Assembly: GCA_027450145.1 (NCBI GenBank)
Contig: DAIDKH010000003.1
Coordinates: 36,352 to 100,351, forward strand
Reading direction: 5' to 3'
DNA from: Chthonomonadaceae bacterium
Lineage (GTDB): Bacteria > Armatimonadota > Chthonomonadetes > Chthonomonadales > Chthonomonadaceae
Length of the DNA stretch: 64,000 bases
The position numbers and the translations under genes are program-made. A model generated the notes under the pieces. The model saw only the letters and a list, made by a program, of their open reading frames with translations. It did not search any database and had not been told where the DNA came from. Below, piece by piece: positions 44,234 to 53,556 of the stretch (positions within the stretch are counted from its first letter, which is position 1; each line of letters starts with the position of its first letter).

Positions 44234-45263
44234 CTAATATTTCCTTTCCGTCGTTGTCGCCGTCTGGATCACCTTCGAGGTTCCCCAAATCGACCGTTGC
44301 GCCACCGCGCAGGGTAAGTCCCAGTTCAGCCAGCTTTTCGCGTACTTCGGCTAACGATTTTCGACCAAAGTTGCGGATCTGCATGAGGTCGCTTTCCTGG
44401 TAGTGAACCAGGTCGGCGATGGTGAGAATACTGGCTTTCTTAAGGCAATTGTAAGTTCGTACACCGAAATCGAGCTCTTCAATTCGGGAATTTCGCACGT
44501 TGGGTGCCAAATCCATGCCGGCCGAAGAGTCCTCGGGTAGAGCTAGCAACGTGGATGCCCCATCCACAAAATCTGCGAACCTCTTGAAGTAATCTAACAG
44601 AATCTTGGCGGCCGAGGACATCGCCTCGCCTGGAGTGATGGCGCCGTTTGTCCAAATCTCCAGTACAAGCCGCTCGTAGTTCGTGTCGGATTCGACGCGG
44701 GTTGCCTCTACGACAAAGTTCACCTTGCGAACCGGTGTAAATGCAGCGCCTATAGGAATAGTGCCAATGCTGATGTTCTTGCGGCCTTCCAGCCTATCAG
44801 GAAGAACATAGCCCCGGCCGATTCCAACGGTGAGCTCCATGCAAAGTGATGCATTATCGTCAGATATGGAAGCAATATAAACTTCCGGGTTGACGATCTC
44901 CACATCCGACGGGCATTCGATATCAGCGCCGGTGACCTTCCCAGCCCCGCTCTTGTTAACCGTTAGGGTTCTTGGCTCAGTGGTCGGGGCGCTGCCCGGA
45001 TTATGCAGGATTTTGACTGCAACTTCCTTCAGGTTCAGAAGTAACTCAGTGGTGTCCTCTTTTACCCCGGGAATCGTGGAGAATTCGTGCAGAACTTTGT
45101 CTATTTGCACGTACGTTATTGCTGCTCCTGGTATAGATGACAGCAGAACTCTCCTTAGTGAGTTACCAAGAGTTACGCCGTACCCTCGTTCCAGAGGCTC
45201 TACCACAAACTTACCGTAGGTGCTGGTAGCTTCGCGCGTCTGGATGTTCGGGTGTTCGTACAT
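44220..45263 (-). CDS. rpoA: DNA-directed RNA polymerase subunit alpha
   Basis: The 347-residue protein has the N-terminal assembly domain (ERGYGVTLGNSLRRVLLSSI, residues about 28-47) and a C-terminal domain (IEELDFGVRTYNCLKKA, RNFGRKSLAEVREKLAELGL) that contacts UP elements and activators. Length and order match bacterial alpha subunits. Confidence 0.98.
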   Translation of the reverse strand: MYEHPNIQTREATSTYGKFVVEPLERGYGVTLGNSLRRVLLSSIPGAAITYVQIDKVLHEFSTIPGVKEDTTELLLNLKEVAVKILHNPGSAPTTEPRTLTVNKSGAGKVTGADIECPSDVEIVNPEVYIASISDDNASLCMELTVGIGRGYVLPDRLEGRKNISIGTIPIGAAFTPVRKVNFVVEATRVESDTNYERLVLEIWTNGAITPGEAMSSAAKILLDYFKRFADFVDGASTLLALPEDSSAGMDLAPNVRNSRIEELDFGVRTYNCLKKASILTIADLVHYQESDLMQIRNFGRKSLAEVREKLAELGLTLRGGATVDLGNLEGDPDGDNDGKEILDASS

Positions 45264-45319
45264 ATTTCACTCTCCTTGTTTCCAGGCCATGTTAACGCGA
45301 TGGCCCGGCAAATTACACC

Positions 45320-45988
45320 TTAGCGCGAGTAGAATTCGATAATAAGCTGTTCGCGGATGTTGGTATCTATCTGGCCTCGTTCCGGTGGCGCTAGCACGCG
45401 TCCCTCGAGCGTATTGGAGTTTATCTCCAGCCATTCTGGAAGCGACCGCTTATGTATTCGTTCGCGTGCTTCCTTGATACCGCCATTGCGTGCCATGCTC
45501 TCGTGAACACCAATGACATCACCAGCCTGCACAATGTAGGAGGGGATATTGACGCGGACGCCGTTCACCGTAAAATGCCGATGGGTAACTAACTGCCGTG
45601 CTTGAGCTCGCGAGGATGCGAGACCCAGGCGATAAACAACGTTATCCAGGCGCAGCTCCAGAAGCCGCAGGAGGTTCTCGCCGGTAACTCCCGGAAGTCT
45701 TTGAGCCTCGGTCAGGTAATTTCGAAACTGCTTCTCCAGAACGCGGTATATACGGCGGAGCTTCTGCTTTTCGCGCAGTTCCTGGCCGTACTCTGTAATC
45801 TTCTTCTGGAAGTTCGCATTCTGCTGACTAGCGGCGCTGCCCCACCCAGGCGGCTTGTCGCGCCATTTGGTTTTACCATCTTTACTTTTGTCAAGCGTAC
45901 ACTTGGTGTAGCACTTATCACCCTTTAGAAAGAGCTTTGCTCCTTCACGCCGGCACTGCCGGCACCTGGGGTCGTGATTATCTGCCAT
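45320..45988 (-). CDS. rpsD: 30S ribosomal protein S4 (zinc-binding form)
   Basis: The 222-residue protein has an N-terminal CRQC...C...C cluster ([18 protein letters not shown], then CTLDK), typical of the zinc form, and the S4 RNA-binding domain ([35 protein letters not shown]). A possible internal promoter lies just upstream (46016-46044). S4 represses its own operon in many bacteria; no S4-binding leader was identified here. Confidence 0.97.
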   Translation of the reverse strand: MADNHDPRCRQCRREGAKLFLKGDKCYTKCTLDKSKDGKTKWRDKPPGWGSAASQQNANFQKKITEYGQELREKQKLRRIYRVLEKQFRNYLTEAQRLPGVTGENLLRLLELRLDNVVYRLGLASSRAQARQLVTHRHFTVNGVRVNIPSYIVQAGDVIGVHESMARNGGIKEARERIHKRSLPEWLEINSNTLEGRVLAPPERGQIDTNIREQLIIEFYSR

Positions 45989-46015
45989 TCTTCTTTACGA
46001 TGCTCCTTGTGGGCG

Positions 46016-46044
46016 TCTATAAATACGTTGCCGACAAGTGACAG
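46016..46044 (-). promoter_or_regulatory. Possible internal promoter before rpsD
   Basis: On the - strand CTGTCA (46044-46039) and TATAGA (46021-46016) are 17 bases apart. It falls in the 168-base gap between rpsK and rpsD, one of the larger gaps in the cluster, which supports a separate start. Both boxes are imperfect. Confidence 0.35.
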
Positions 46045-46156
46045 GCGGTGTCAGATCAAAACTGTTCACCGTCGGGTGTTTACGCAGTAAAAACTGTGTC
46101 ATCCACCCCTGCACCTGACTATGGTTGACCCATGCCAACGTTTACGAAAATGCTGG

Positions 46157-46567
46157 TTAAACTCTTCGGCGTTTTGGTGCACGACAGCCGTTGTGCGGAA
46201 TAGGGGTGACGTCTTTGATTAACGTGACCTCAAGACCCACACTCTGCAACGCGCGTATCGCCGTTTCTCTGCCGGACCCCGGACCCTTGACGTAGACCTC
46301 TACGCGGCGAAGACCGTGCTCCATGGCGGCACGGGCAGCGCGCTCGGATGCAACCTGAGCTGCAAACGGAGTGCCCTTGCGCGTACCTTTGAACAGGCCG
46401 ACGCTGCCGGAGCTTGCCCACGACAAGGTGTTGCCATTGCGGTCTGTTACTGTGACCAGTGTGTTATTGAACGTGGACTGCACGTGGGCGATGCCCTCGG
46501 CAACGTTCTTCTTCTCGCGCGACTTGGGCCTATTGGCGCCAGCCCGAGTAGACTGCTTATTTGCCAT
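46157..46567 (-). CDS. rpsK: 30S ribosomal protein S11
   Basis: The 136-residue product contains [21 protein letters not shown] and ends THIP-like [15 protein letters not shown], the S11 signature. It starts 9 bases after rpsM, with the usual rpsM-rpsK-rpsD order. Confidence 0.98.
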   Translation of the reverse strand: MANKQSTRAGANRPKSREKKNVAEGIAHVQSTFNNTLVTVTDRNGNTLSWASSGSVGLFKGTRKGTPFAAQVASERAARAAMEHGLRRVEVYVKGPGSGRETAIRALQSVGLEVTLIKDVTPIPHNGCRAPKRRRV

Positions 46568-46576
46568 TCTGCTCTC

Positions 46577-46954
46577 CTACTTCTTAGGTTTCTTCTTACC
46601 GGCGACCGCACGCCTTGGCCCTTTGCGGTACCTTGCGTTGGTCTTGGTTCGCTGTCCCCTTACAGGCAGACCTCGGCGATGGCGGATACCTCTGTAACAG
46701 CCAATTTCCATCAGACGGCGAATGCTGAGTTGAAACTCGCGGCGCAGATCACCTTCTACACGGTAATCGCGCTCGAGAATCTCTCGAATTCGAGCCGCCT
46801 CAGATTCTGTGAGGTCACGCACCCGCGTTCTGGGGTCGATACCCGCGCGTGCAACGATGTCTCGTGCGCTGGTTAACCCGACACCATAGATGTAGGTGAG
46901 CGCGTATTCTATGCGTTTGTCGCGTGGTAGATCCACGCCTGCAATACGTGCCAA
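46577..46954 (-). CDS. rpsM: 30S ribosomal protein S13
   Basis: The start is TTG 46954: AAGGAGG lies 6 bases upstream and the protein then reads [20 protein letters not shown], the S13 N-terminus. The frame extends to GTG 46975, but this is inside the ribosome binding site. The 125-residue product ends in [20 protein letters not shown], the tail that contacts tRNA. Confidence 0.97.
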   Translation of the reverse strand: MARIAGVDLPRDKRIEYALTYIYGVGLTSARDIVARAGIDPRTRVRDLTESEAARIREILERDYRVEGDLRREFQLSIRRLMEIGCYRGIRHRRGLPVRGQRTKTNARYRKGPRRAVAGKKKPKK

Positions 46955-46996
46955 ACCGATCCTCCTTTGGAACACACCGCCGTAGCGGCACGTCCA

Positions 46997-47110
46997 CTAG
47001 CCCTGGCGCTGTTTGTGCTTTGGATTCACGCAGATAACGCGCAAAACGCCTTCTCGGCGTATGACTTTGCACTTATCGCATATTTTCTTTACCGATGCTC
47101 TGACTTTCAA
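46997..47110 (-). CDS. rpmJ: 50S ribosomal protein L36
   Basis: A 37-residue protein starts at TTG 47110, with AGGAGG 9 bases upstream, and ends at TAG 46997-46999. It reads [19 protein letters not shown] and ends NPKHKQRQG, with the C-x2-C-x12-C-x4-H zinc set of L36. It sits in its usual place between infA and rpsM. It is too short for a typical ORF cut-off. Confidence 0.97.
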   Translation of the reverse strand: MKVRASVKKICDKCKVIRREGVLRVICVNPKHKQRQG

Positions 47111-47148
47111 CGGGATAACCCTCCTAACATGCTAACGGGAAACACGAT

Positions 47149-47179
47149 AGTATACCCCAAAAATGGATTGGCAGGGCAA
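47149..47179 (-). promoter_or_regulatory. Possible promoter before rpmJ
   Basis: On the - strand TTGCCC (47179-47174) and TATACT (47154-47149) lie 19 bases apart in the 128-base gap between infA and rpmJ. The -10 is good but the spacing is long. Confidence 0.35.
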
Positions 47180-47238
47180 ATCGTGCGAGGATTTCGCTAT
47201 TGCGCTTAACAAACTGGTTAAGGACAGTTAACGTGAGT

Positions 47239-47580
47239 CTACTTGAAGCGGTACACTATGCGGCCGCGTTCTAGATCATATGGCGAGAGCTCAACTTGAA
47301 CGCGATCGCCCATAAGAATGCGAATGTAGTTTTGGCGCATCTTACCGGCAATGTGCGCAAGAATTGTCTTCTTCTGGTCGCCTACCGGAATCTCAACGCG
47401 AAACATGGCATTGGGAAGGAGCTCGGTTACAATACCCTCGATTTGAATGCCTTCCTCTTTACCGCTCTGTTCTGGAGCCGTGCGCGCAGGCGGACGCTTT
47501 GCTGCAGGGGCGGGGGCAGGACCGCGTCGTGGTCCGCCTGCTGGTCTGCCGGGTCCTACTGGTTTTCTTGGTGGTGGCAT
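47239..47580 (-). CDS. infA: Translation initiation factor IF-1 with N-terminal extension
   Basis: The C-terminal 70 residues are a complete IF-1 OB fold: [37 protein letters not shown] and [20 protein letters not shown]-1 fills the A site during initiation. The product is 113 residues, about 40 more than usual. The extra N-terminal part is Pro/Arg/Ala/Gly-rich ([20 protein letters not shown]). ATG 47580 is the only clear start; GAGGAG lies 12 bases upstream, somewhat far. Confidence 0.95.
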   Translation of the reverse strand: MPPPRKPVGPGRPAGGPRRGPAPAPAAKRPPARTAPEQSGKEEGIQIEGIVTELLPNAMFRVEIPVGDQKKTILAHIAGKMRQNYIRILMGDRVQVELSPYDLERGRIVYRFK

Positions 47581-47597
47581 AGGCTGAAATTACTCCT

Positions 47598-48428
47598 CTA
47601 GTTAAGCCCGTTGTTTGGGGCGCTTGTTAGTATACGGCAGCCACCTGTTGTGATGGCCACCGTATGCTCAAAGTGAGCTGATAGCTTTCCGTCTGCAGTT
47701 ACGATTGTCCATCCGTCGTTCAATGTCCTGATATTTTTGGAGCCGAGATTGAACATGGGCTCAATGGCAAAAGTCATTCCTGGTACTAATAGTATACCGG
47801 TACCCGGCATTGCGTAGTTAGGAACGTCTATTGCGCCCTCATGCATGGCGCGTCCAACTCCATGACCGTGCAGCTCACGCACCACACTGAGTCCATTCGC
47901 CTCGGCATGTTTCTGTATAGCCCAACCGATATCTCCTGTTGTGTTGCCAGGCTTTGCCTGTTTAATTCCAATGTACAGGGCTTCTTCCGTAATTTTCAAT
48001 AGATGTCTAGCCTCTGGAGAAACCTCACCAATTGGGAAGGTGACTGCCGTGTCAGCAACAAACCCATCAAGCGTAACGCAGCAGTCCATGGTGAAGAGGT
48101 CGCCATCTTGCAGCCTCTTCTGACCCGGAATGGCATGCACGATCTCTTCATTCACCGACGTACAGGTCCAAGCTGGGTATGGCGGGTGACCCGGTGGTGT
48201 GTACCCAAGACAGGGCGAAGTACCCCCACCTGCCGCAATAATCGCGGCTGCTCGGTCTTCAATTTCCCCGGTGGTCATTCCAGCAGATGCTTCGGCCATG
48301 ATGGTCTCAATGACCTTGCGGGCGAGAATGCCGGCTGCACGCATCTTCTCGATGTCCGCAGGTGTCTTAAGGACTCTTGGATCGACCTGCGCAGCTGTGC
48401 GCCGCCGCTTGTTTAGCAATCTATTCAA
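47598..48428 (-). CDS. map: Methionine aminopeptidase, type I
   Basis: Map removes the first Met from new proteins, using two metal ions. The metal ligands are visible in MDCCVTLDGFVADTAVTF (two Asp), HGHGVGRAMHE (His), AIEPMF (Glu) and AHFEHTVAI (Glu). The 276 residues include about 20 extra at the N-terminus. The start overlaps the adk stop (ATGA). Confidence 0.97.
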   Translation of the reverse strand: MNRLLNKRRRTAAQVDPRVLKTPADIEKMRAAGILARKVIETIMAEASAGMTTGEIEDRAAAIIAAGGGTSPCLGYTPPGHPPYPAWTCTSVNEEIVHAIPGQKRLQDGDLFTMDCCVTLDGFVADTAVTFPIGEVSPEARHLLKITEEALYIGIKQAKPGNTTGDIGWAIQKHAEANGLSVVRELHGHGVGRAMHEGAIDVPNYAMPGTGILLVPGMTFAIEPMFNLGSKNIRTLNDGWTIVTADGKLSAHFEHTVAITTGGCRILTSAPNNGLN

Positions 48429-49114
48429 ATTTCCTCCCCAATACGACTGTCACTTAGTCTGCGCCTCACCAGCGATAGAATGGATATTACCTGGCTAAAA
48501 ATTGTCTCCGGTTCGGGACTTGCGTCTACAATATAGAGGAGGCCCCGCTCGCGATAGAATGAAATGAGTGGCTCTGTCTTCTCTGTGTAGACTTCCAGCC
48601 TTCGCCGAACAACGTCTGGCGCGTCATCTGGCCGTATCACCAACTCTGCACCGCAGATATCGCACAGACCGGGGTGCTTCGGAGGTTGAGTGGTAAGGTG
48701 ATAGGTGGATCCGTCCTTAGGACATACACGCCTGCCTGCGAAGCGATCAATAAGCATTTCGAGCGGTGCCTCAAAATCCAGGCAGCCACTCAATTTCAGG
48801 CACTCGTGATCAAGCATTTCCTGTAAAGCAAGAGCCTGAGGCGCAGTGCGCGGGAACCCATCCAGCAGAAAACCTCTTTTGCAGTCCGGTTGCAATATTC
48901 TTTCCCGCACTGCTGCGACTACGACCTCATCGGGTACGTACTCTCCACGATCAATGTGATATCGCTGGAGTGTACGCCCTAACTCTGTACCACGGTTTAC
49001 TGCATCTCTAAACATGGCCCCGGTGGATATGGTGGGTACATCATAGTGCACGGATATACGTGCACCCTGTGTACCCTTGCCAACCCCGGGCGGTCCTAGT
49101 AAAACCAGTATCAT
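48425..49114 (-). CDS. adk: Adenylate kinase
   Basis: Adk converts ATP and AMP to two ADP. ATG 49114 starts MILVLLGPPGVGKGTQ, the P-loop at residues 7-15; upstream frame to 49273 overlaps secY and is rejected. DGFPRT and a LID region with CPKD...CDIC (Cys and Asp ligands of a zinc-type LID) are present. The 229-residue size fits the long form. Confidence 0.97.
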   Translation of the reverse strand: MILVLLGPPGVGKGTQGARISVHYDVPTISTGAMFRDAVNRGTELGRTLQRYHIDRGEYVPDEVVVAAVRERILQPDCKRGFLLDGFPRTAPQALALQEMLDHECLKLSGCLDFEAPLEMLIDRFAGRRVCPKDGSTYHLTTQPPKHPGLCDICGAELVIRPDDAPDVVRRRLEVYTEKTEPLISFYRERGLLYIVDASPEPETIFSQVISILSLVRRRLSDSRIGEEI

Positions 49115-49166
49115 GGACGTGCGCCTTCTAAATTCGACGCCTGTCGTAAATCGGGCAGAACCAACC

Positions 49167-50483
49167 CTACTGTCCAATCTGCGGCGAGCGAGGTCCTTTC
49201 TTAATAAAGCCCTCATAATTGCGCATAAGAAGCTGCGCTTCAATAGCCTGCATTGTTTCGATGGCGACACCAACCAAGATTAGAAGCGATGTGCCGCCTA
49301 TTAGTGTGAACGAGGTAAACCCAGTCCAGTTTGGAACGACATATTGCATTACCGCGATGAAGGCAAGGAAAACCGCGCCTGCGAAAGTAATTCTCGAAAC
49401 GACTGTTTCCAGGTAATCCAATGTCTGCTTACCCATCCTAATACCCGGTATATAGCTGCCGCCCTTGTTGAGGTTATCGGCCATATCCTCGACGGGAAGC
49501 ACAATGGCAGTGTAGAAGTAAGTGAACGCAGCAACTACAACAGCGTAAAACGCAGTGGACCACCAATTCTCGCCGGGTTGCAATTTGAGCAACTCGTGTT
49601 TCAGCCCATATAGCCAGGAGCCTACCGCTGCGGGCACGGCGTTCATGAGGGTCGCTGGCAAGAGCATCAGCGAAATGGCGAAAATGATCGGGATAACGCC
49701 GGCCGCATTGACCTTAATAGGTAGGAACGAACTTCCTCCTTGGGTTTGACCCCGGCCCACCACGCGTTTGAAGTGCATCACTGGAATTTTGCGAGTACCT
49801 TGAGTAATGTACACAACCAACACGACCATGGCAACAAAAGCTACGACCAGGAACACACCGTTAATCCAAGGCACTCCACCTTCAATTGAGCTGATAATGC
49901 CTGAGATGTAGGATGGCATACTTAACATAATGCCCGCGACGATTACCAGGGACACTCCGTTGCCTACACCATATTCGGTAACCTGCTCACCAAGCCACAG
50001 CAGGAACGTAGACCCGGCCGTTAATGTGACAATGATGACTAGCTCTTCACCGGGGGACATAATAATGTTAAACTGACGGAAGAGCAGGAGCATACCTACA
50101 GCTTGAACGACACCAAGAACAATCGATCCTACGCGAGTGTACCCAGCGATCCGTTTGCGGCCGGCTTCGCCTTCCTGTTCGATGGCACGCCATTTTGGAA
50201 TAGCCATCGTCATCATCTGGGCAATAATAGATGCGTTGATATAGGGAGCAATCCCCATGGCAAAAACTGAGAAGCGACGCAGGGCACCGCCAGAGAATGC
50301 GTTGATGAGACCAAACAAGTTGTTTGTTGAGGTCTGAGCCATGAACCCCTGGATTTTGCTAGGGTCAACACCAGGGACAGGAATGTGTGCACCGACAGCA
50401 AAGATGGCGAACATCATAAGTACAAACATGATTCGGCGTTTGACGTCAGGTATCTGCCAAGCTGCAATCAGCTTCTCAATCAT
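49167..50483 (-). CDS. secY: Protein translocase subunit SecY
   Basis: SecY forms the channel for protein export. The 438-residue protein has ten expected membrane helices; RRIMFVLMMFAIFAVGAHIPVPG opens the first, and the plug-region serine/glycine stretch and FKRVVGRGQTQGGSSFLPIKVN loop are conserved. It starts two bases after rplO stops, in its usual spc-operon place. Confidence 0.98.
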   Translation of the reverse strand: MIEKLIAAWQIPDVKRRIMFVLMMFAIFAVGAHIPVPGVDPSKIQGFMAQTSTNNLFGLINAFSGGALRRFSVFAMGIAPYINASIIAQMMTMAIPKWRAIEQEGEAGRKRIAGYTRVGSIVLGVVQAVGMLLLFRQFNIIMSPGEELVIIVTLTAGSTFLLWLGEQVTEYGVGNGVSLVIVAGIMLSMPSYISGIISSIEGGVPWINGVFLVVAFVAMVVLVVYITQGTRKIPVMHFKRVVGRGQTQGGSSFLPIKVNAAGVIPIIFAISLMLLPATLMNAVPAAVGSWLYGLKHELLKLQPGENWWSTAFYAVVVAAFTYFYTAIVLPVEDMADNLNKGGSYIPGIRMGKQTLDYLETVVSRITFAGAVFLAFIAVMQYVVPNWTGFTSFTLIGGTSLLILVGVAIETMQAIEAQLLMRNYEGFIKKGPRSPQIGQ

Positions 50484-50485
50484 TG

Positions 50486-50941
50486 CTAAACGTTCTCCAG
50501 GATCTCCACTTTGCCACCAGCGGCTTCGAGTTTCTCGCGTGCTGATTCGCTAATCTTGTTGGCGTGAACGGTGAATTTGCGAGTGACATCGCCACCACCA
50601 AGAACCTTGAGCCCATGGTGCAGATCGCGAAGAATGCCGCGCTCTACAAGAAGATCAGGTGTTATAACCGCACCATCCTCAAACTGAGATTGAAGAGCAC
50701 CAACGTTGATTAGAGCATAAACCTTCTTATTTACCGGTTTAAATCCTCGCAATTGAGGTAGACGGCGATGCAAAGGCGTTTGGCCGCCTTCAAAGTTGGG
50801 ATTAACCTGGCCGCGGGCTTTGTTACCCTTATGACCTCGAGTTGCCTGCTTGCCGTGTCCGGAACCGAGACCACGGCCGATGCGTTTGCGCCGGTGGGTG
50901 GAACCTTCTGCCGGTTTTAGCGTGTGTACGCTTATTGTCAT
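50486..50941 (-). CDS. rplO: 50S ribosomal protein L15
   Basis: The 151-residue product contains RKRIGRGLGSGHGKQATRGHKG and FEGGQTPLHRRLPQLRGF, both L15 signatures. L15 is a late 50S assembly protein. It ends two bases before secY begins. Confidence 0.98.
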   Translation of the reverse strand: MTISVHTLKPAEGSTHRRKRIGRGLGSGHGKQATRGHKGNKARGQVNPNFEGGQTPLHRRLPQLRGFKPVNKKVYALINVGALQSQFEDGAVITPDLLVERGILRDLHHGLKVLGGGDVTRKFTVHANKISESAREKLEAAGGKVEILENV

Positions 50942-50987
50942 TCTATTAAGCCTCTATATGGAGGCGGCCGCATGGGCCGCACTGCCT

Positions 50988-51176
50988 CTATTCCTGAACG
51001 GGTTCTACGACTACGAGATGACGGACCTTATGCAACATGCCGCGAATAACCGGGCAGTCATCTTGAACCACAGTGTGCCTAATGCGGTGTAGGCCCAAAG
51101 AGCGCACTGTTGCGCCCTGGCTTTTCTCGTAACCTATAACGCTCTTTACGAGTGTAATCTTCAACTTACTCGCCAT
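50988..51176 (-). CDS. rpmD: 50S ribosomal protein L30
   Basis: ATG 51176 is chosen because GGAGG lies 6 bases upstream; an ATG at 51182 is too close to that site. The 62-residue protein reads [20 protein letters not shown] and [14 protein letters not shown], matching L30. It overlaps the end of rpsE by 11 bases. Confidence 0.97.
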   Translation of the reverse strand: MASKLKITLVKSVIGYEKSQGATVRSLGLHRIRHTVVQDDCPVIRGMLHKVRHLVVVEPVQE

Positions 51177-51702
51177 GACCATCCTCCGATTGCTTGTTTA
51201 ACCAGGGCTGCAGTGTTTCTGCAGTGGTACCGCGCAGGTCGGCCACGTCCTTCGCTGTGCGCAGGCTTGATAGAGCCTTCATAGTCGCCCAGCAGATGTT
51301 TACCTGATTGGTGCTTCCTAGTGACTTCCCAAGAACATCGTGTACGCCGGCTAGTTCCAGCACAGTTCGCATGCTGCTGCCTGCAACAACACCGGTTCCT
51401 GTGGATGCTGGTTTGAGCAGCACCTCAGCCGCGCCATGGCTCTGGAGGCACTCGTGTGGTAATGTGCCGTTAACAATAGGTATTTGGATAATGTTCTTTT
51501 TGGCTGCTTCCACGCCCTTGCGAATGGCGTCAGGAATAGCTCGTGCCTTGCCAAGACCCGCACCGACGTAACCATTTCCATCGCCGACTACGACAAGCGC
51601 ACTCCAGCTCATGGTGCGGCCACCCTTGGTGGTCTTCTGGCATTTGTTGGTGCGTACTACGCGCTCTTCCAGGTTGAGAGCATCTGCGTTAATCTTTGCC
51701 AA
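51166..51702 (-). CDS. rpsE: 30S ribosomal protein S5
   Basis: The 178-residue product has the S5 double-stranded RNA-binding domain ([35 protein letters not shown]) and the C-terminal fold ([19 protein letters not shown]). S5 helps decoding accuracy. Order rplR-rpsE-rpmD is conventional. Confidence 0.98.
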   Translation of the reverse strand: MAKINADALNLEERVVRTNKCQKTTKGGRTMSWSALVVVGDGNGYVGAGLGKARAIPDAIRKGVEAAKKNIIQIPIVNGTLPHECLQSHGAAEVLLKPASTGTGVVAGSSMRTVLELAGVHDVLGKSLGSTNQVNICWATMKALSSLRTAKDVADLRGTTAETLQPWLNKQSEDGHGE

Positions 51703-51751
51703 AATCTAACTCCTTAGCGCCGGAATTCAGTACCGTCGCATACTTTTGGTA

Positions 51752-52117
51752 CTAGAAATCCAGTCCGCCACTTCTGGCGCTGTCGGCAAGGGCCTTTACC
51801 CTGCCATGGTACTTGTATCCACCACGATCGAAAACGACCTTGGTGAGGCCCGCCGCTAAGGCGCGTTGGGCAACCAGCGTGCCGACTGCGATCGCCGCGT
51901 CAACATTGCCACCCGATTTTAAGGTGGTACGCATGGACTTTTCAACGGTGGATGCAGACACCAGAGTTTGACCGGTAGAGTCGTTAATTATCTGTGCGTA
52001 GATATGGTTAATGCTTCGGGAAACGTTTAATCTTGGACGCTCTTCGGTACCAGACACACGCGATCGAACGCGACGATGTCGGCGCTCACGAAGACGCTCT
52101 TTTTCCTGCGGTTTCAT
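51752..52117 (-). CDS. rplR: 50S ribosomal protein L18
   Basis: The 121-residue protein contains [40 protein letters not shown] and [20 protein letters not shown], the L18 signature set. It binds 5S rRNA. Confidence 0.98.
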   Translation of the reverse strand: MKPQEKERLRERRHRRVRSRVSGTEERPRLNVSRSINHIYAQIINDSTGQTLVSASTVEKSMRTTLKSGGNVDAAIAVGTLVAQRALAAGLTKVVFDRGGYKYHGRVKALADSARSGGLDF

Positions 52118-52216
52118 TAAATCGAAAAATCCTCCGCGTTGGATGACCGACCCAACGCTCGTGGGTGTCTGCGCCTTAGTAAATCAGACGCAGACAAAGA
52201 TTATACCATAGTGGGC

Positions 52217-52792
52217 TTACTTCTTGCCCTTGCCGCCCTTGCCACCGGTCTTGCCCTGCTTTCGGCGGACGAACTCGCCCTTGAACCGAATCCCCTTGCC
52301 TTTGTACGGCTCGGGCTTGCGCAGTTTACGTATTTCGGCAGCCATCTGGCCAACCTTTTCCTTATCAATCCCAGTTACAGTAACTACTGGATTACGGGAG
52401 ACGGGATCATTGGCAACTGAGAATGTGATGCCGTCGCGTGGCCACACTTCAATGGAGTGTGAGAAACCAACGTTTAGCTGCAACACGTTACCCTGCACAG
52501 AGGCACGGAAGCCAGTTCCCTGAATCTCGAGTTGCCGTGTGTAACCGTTGGTTACGCCTTCCACCATGTTGGCCATGAGTGTACGTGTGAGGCCGTGGAG
52601 TGCTTTGTGATTTTGTTCGTCACTGGGACGTTGAACCGTAAGCAGGTTACCTTCCTGAACAAACGTGATGTCAGGCGGCAGCTGGCGCTCCAGTGTGCCC
52701 TTAGGTCCCTTGATCACCACTACACCGTCTTCGTTGGTGGTTACAACCACGCCTGCCGGCAGGGTGATGGGGTGCTTTCCTATTCTAGACAT
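52217..52792 (-). CDS. rplF: 50S ribosomal protein L6
   Basis: The 191-residue protein opens MSRIGKHPITLPAGV and contains PEPYKGKGIRFKGEFVRRK, both L6 hallmarks. The C-terminus has a short Gly/Lys tail (KTGGKGGKGKK). Confidence 0.98.
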   Translation of the reverse strand: MSRIGKHPITLPAGVVVTTNEDGVVVIKGPKGTLERQLPPDITFVQEGNLLTVQRPSDEQNHKALHGLTRTLMANMVEGVTNGYTRQLEIQGTGFRASVQGNVLQLNVGFSHSIEVWPRDGITFSVANDPVSRNPVVTVTGIDKEKVGQMAAEIRKLRKPEPYKGKGIRFKGEFVRRKQGKTGGKGGKGKK

Positions 52793-52807
52793 GAATAAAC
52801 CCCTTTA

Positions 52808-53209
52808 TCAGTAGACGTAGCAGACCACTTCGCCGCCTACGCCGCGCTTGCGCGCTTCTCGGTCGGTCATGAGGCCGCTTGAAGTTGACAGGATGGCAAT
52901 GCCCAGACCTCGAAGGACGCGCGGTACGTTGTCCTTGCCGCAGTACCGTCGCAGGCCGGGCTTGCTAATGCGCACCAAATTGGTAATTACCTTTTCACGG
53001 CGCGGACCATACTTCAGAACGATTTTAATTTTGTCCTGAGGCTCCTGCTTTACTACGTCAAAACTTTTAATAAAGCCTTCCGCCTGCAGAATTCGAAGAA
53101 TCTCAACTTTTAGTTTAGAACTTGAGATCTCCAGCGAATCGTGGTTAGCCCTGTTTGCGTTTCGAATGCGGGTAAGCAGGTCTGCCACGGGATCAGTTGT
53201 GTATGCCAT
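52808..53209 (-). CDS. rpsH: 30S ribosomal protein S8
   Basis: The 133-residue product contains DPVADLLTRIRNANRANHD and LSTSSGLMTDREARKRGVGGE, matching S8, which binds 16S rRNA helix 21 and, in many bacteria, represses the spc operon. Confidence 0.98.
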   Translation of the reverse strand: MAYTTDPVADLLTRIRNANRANHDSLEISSSKLKVEILRILQAEGFIKSFDVVKQEPQDKIKIVLKYGPRREKVITNLVRISKPGLRRYCGKDNVPRVLRGLGIAILSTSSGLMTDREARKRGVGGEVVCYVY

Positions 53210-53222
53210 GTGGTACCTCCTT

Positions 53223-53408
53223 CTACCAGCTCGACTTTGTTACGCCAGGAATAAGGCCCTTATGAGCCATCTCTCTAAAGCAGATGCGACACAGACCAAA
53301 GCGTCGGAATACTCCGCGCGATCTGCCGCAGACGTTGCAGCGAGTGTAGCTACGCACAGCAAACTTGGGTTTGCGGCGTGCTTTTTCTATCAGACACTGT
53401 TTTGCCAC
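53223..53408 (-). CDS. rpsN: 30S ribosomal protein S14, zinc type
   Basis: The 61-residue protein has CNVC and CRIC zinc pairs ([20 protein letters not shown]) and ends [10 protein letters not shown], the short type Z S14. The GTG start at 53408 follows GGGAG by about 10 bases. It is the first spc gene downstream of the EF-G2-like gene. Confidence 0.97.
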   Translation of the reverse strand: MAKQCLIEKARRKPKFAVRSYTRCNVCGRSRGVFRRFGLCRICFREMAHKGLIPGVTKSSW

Positions 53409-53438
53409 TAAGTGGGTTCTCCCTATGGTTCATTAATC

Positions 53439-53512
53439 GGGACCTTTTGGGGTCCCTGTCGCGGTGGAGGATCTCCACCGCGCCAAGAATCTGCACGCTG
53501 GAGTTGCGTGCA
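53439..53512 (-). other. Three consecutive stem-loops upstream of rpsN
   Basis: Coordinates on +: GGGACC/GGTCCC (53439-53444, 53451-53456); CGCGGTGGAG/CTCCACCGCG (53460-53469, 53473-53482) with a 3-base loop; TGCACGC/GCGTGCA (53492-53498, 53506-53512). All are perfect stems. They fill most of the gap between the EF-G2-like gene and rpsN, without a T-run. They may end EF-G2 transcripts, control rpsN, or both. Confidence 0.7.
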
Positions 53513-53556
53513 TCGCGCTCCTTCTTGTGGTTCGCGACTTCTCGTTACAGAGCCAA

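Noticed and set aside
49115..49273. N-terminal extension of adk
   Set aside because: It overlaps the end of secY; the P-loop start at 49114 is the family N-terminus.
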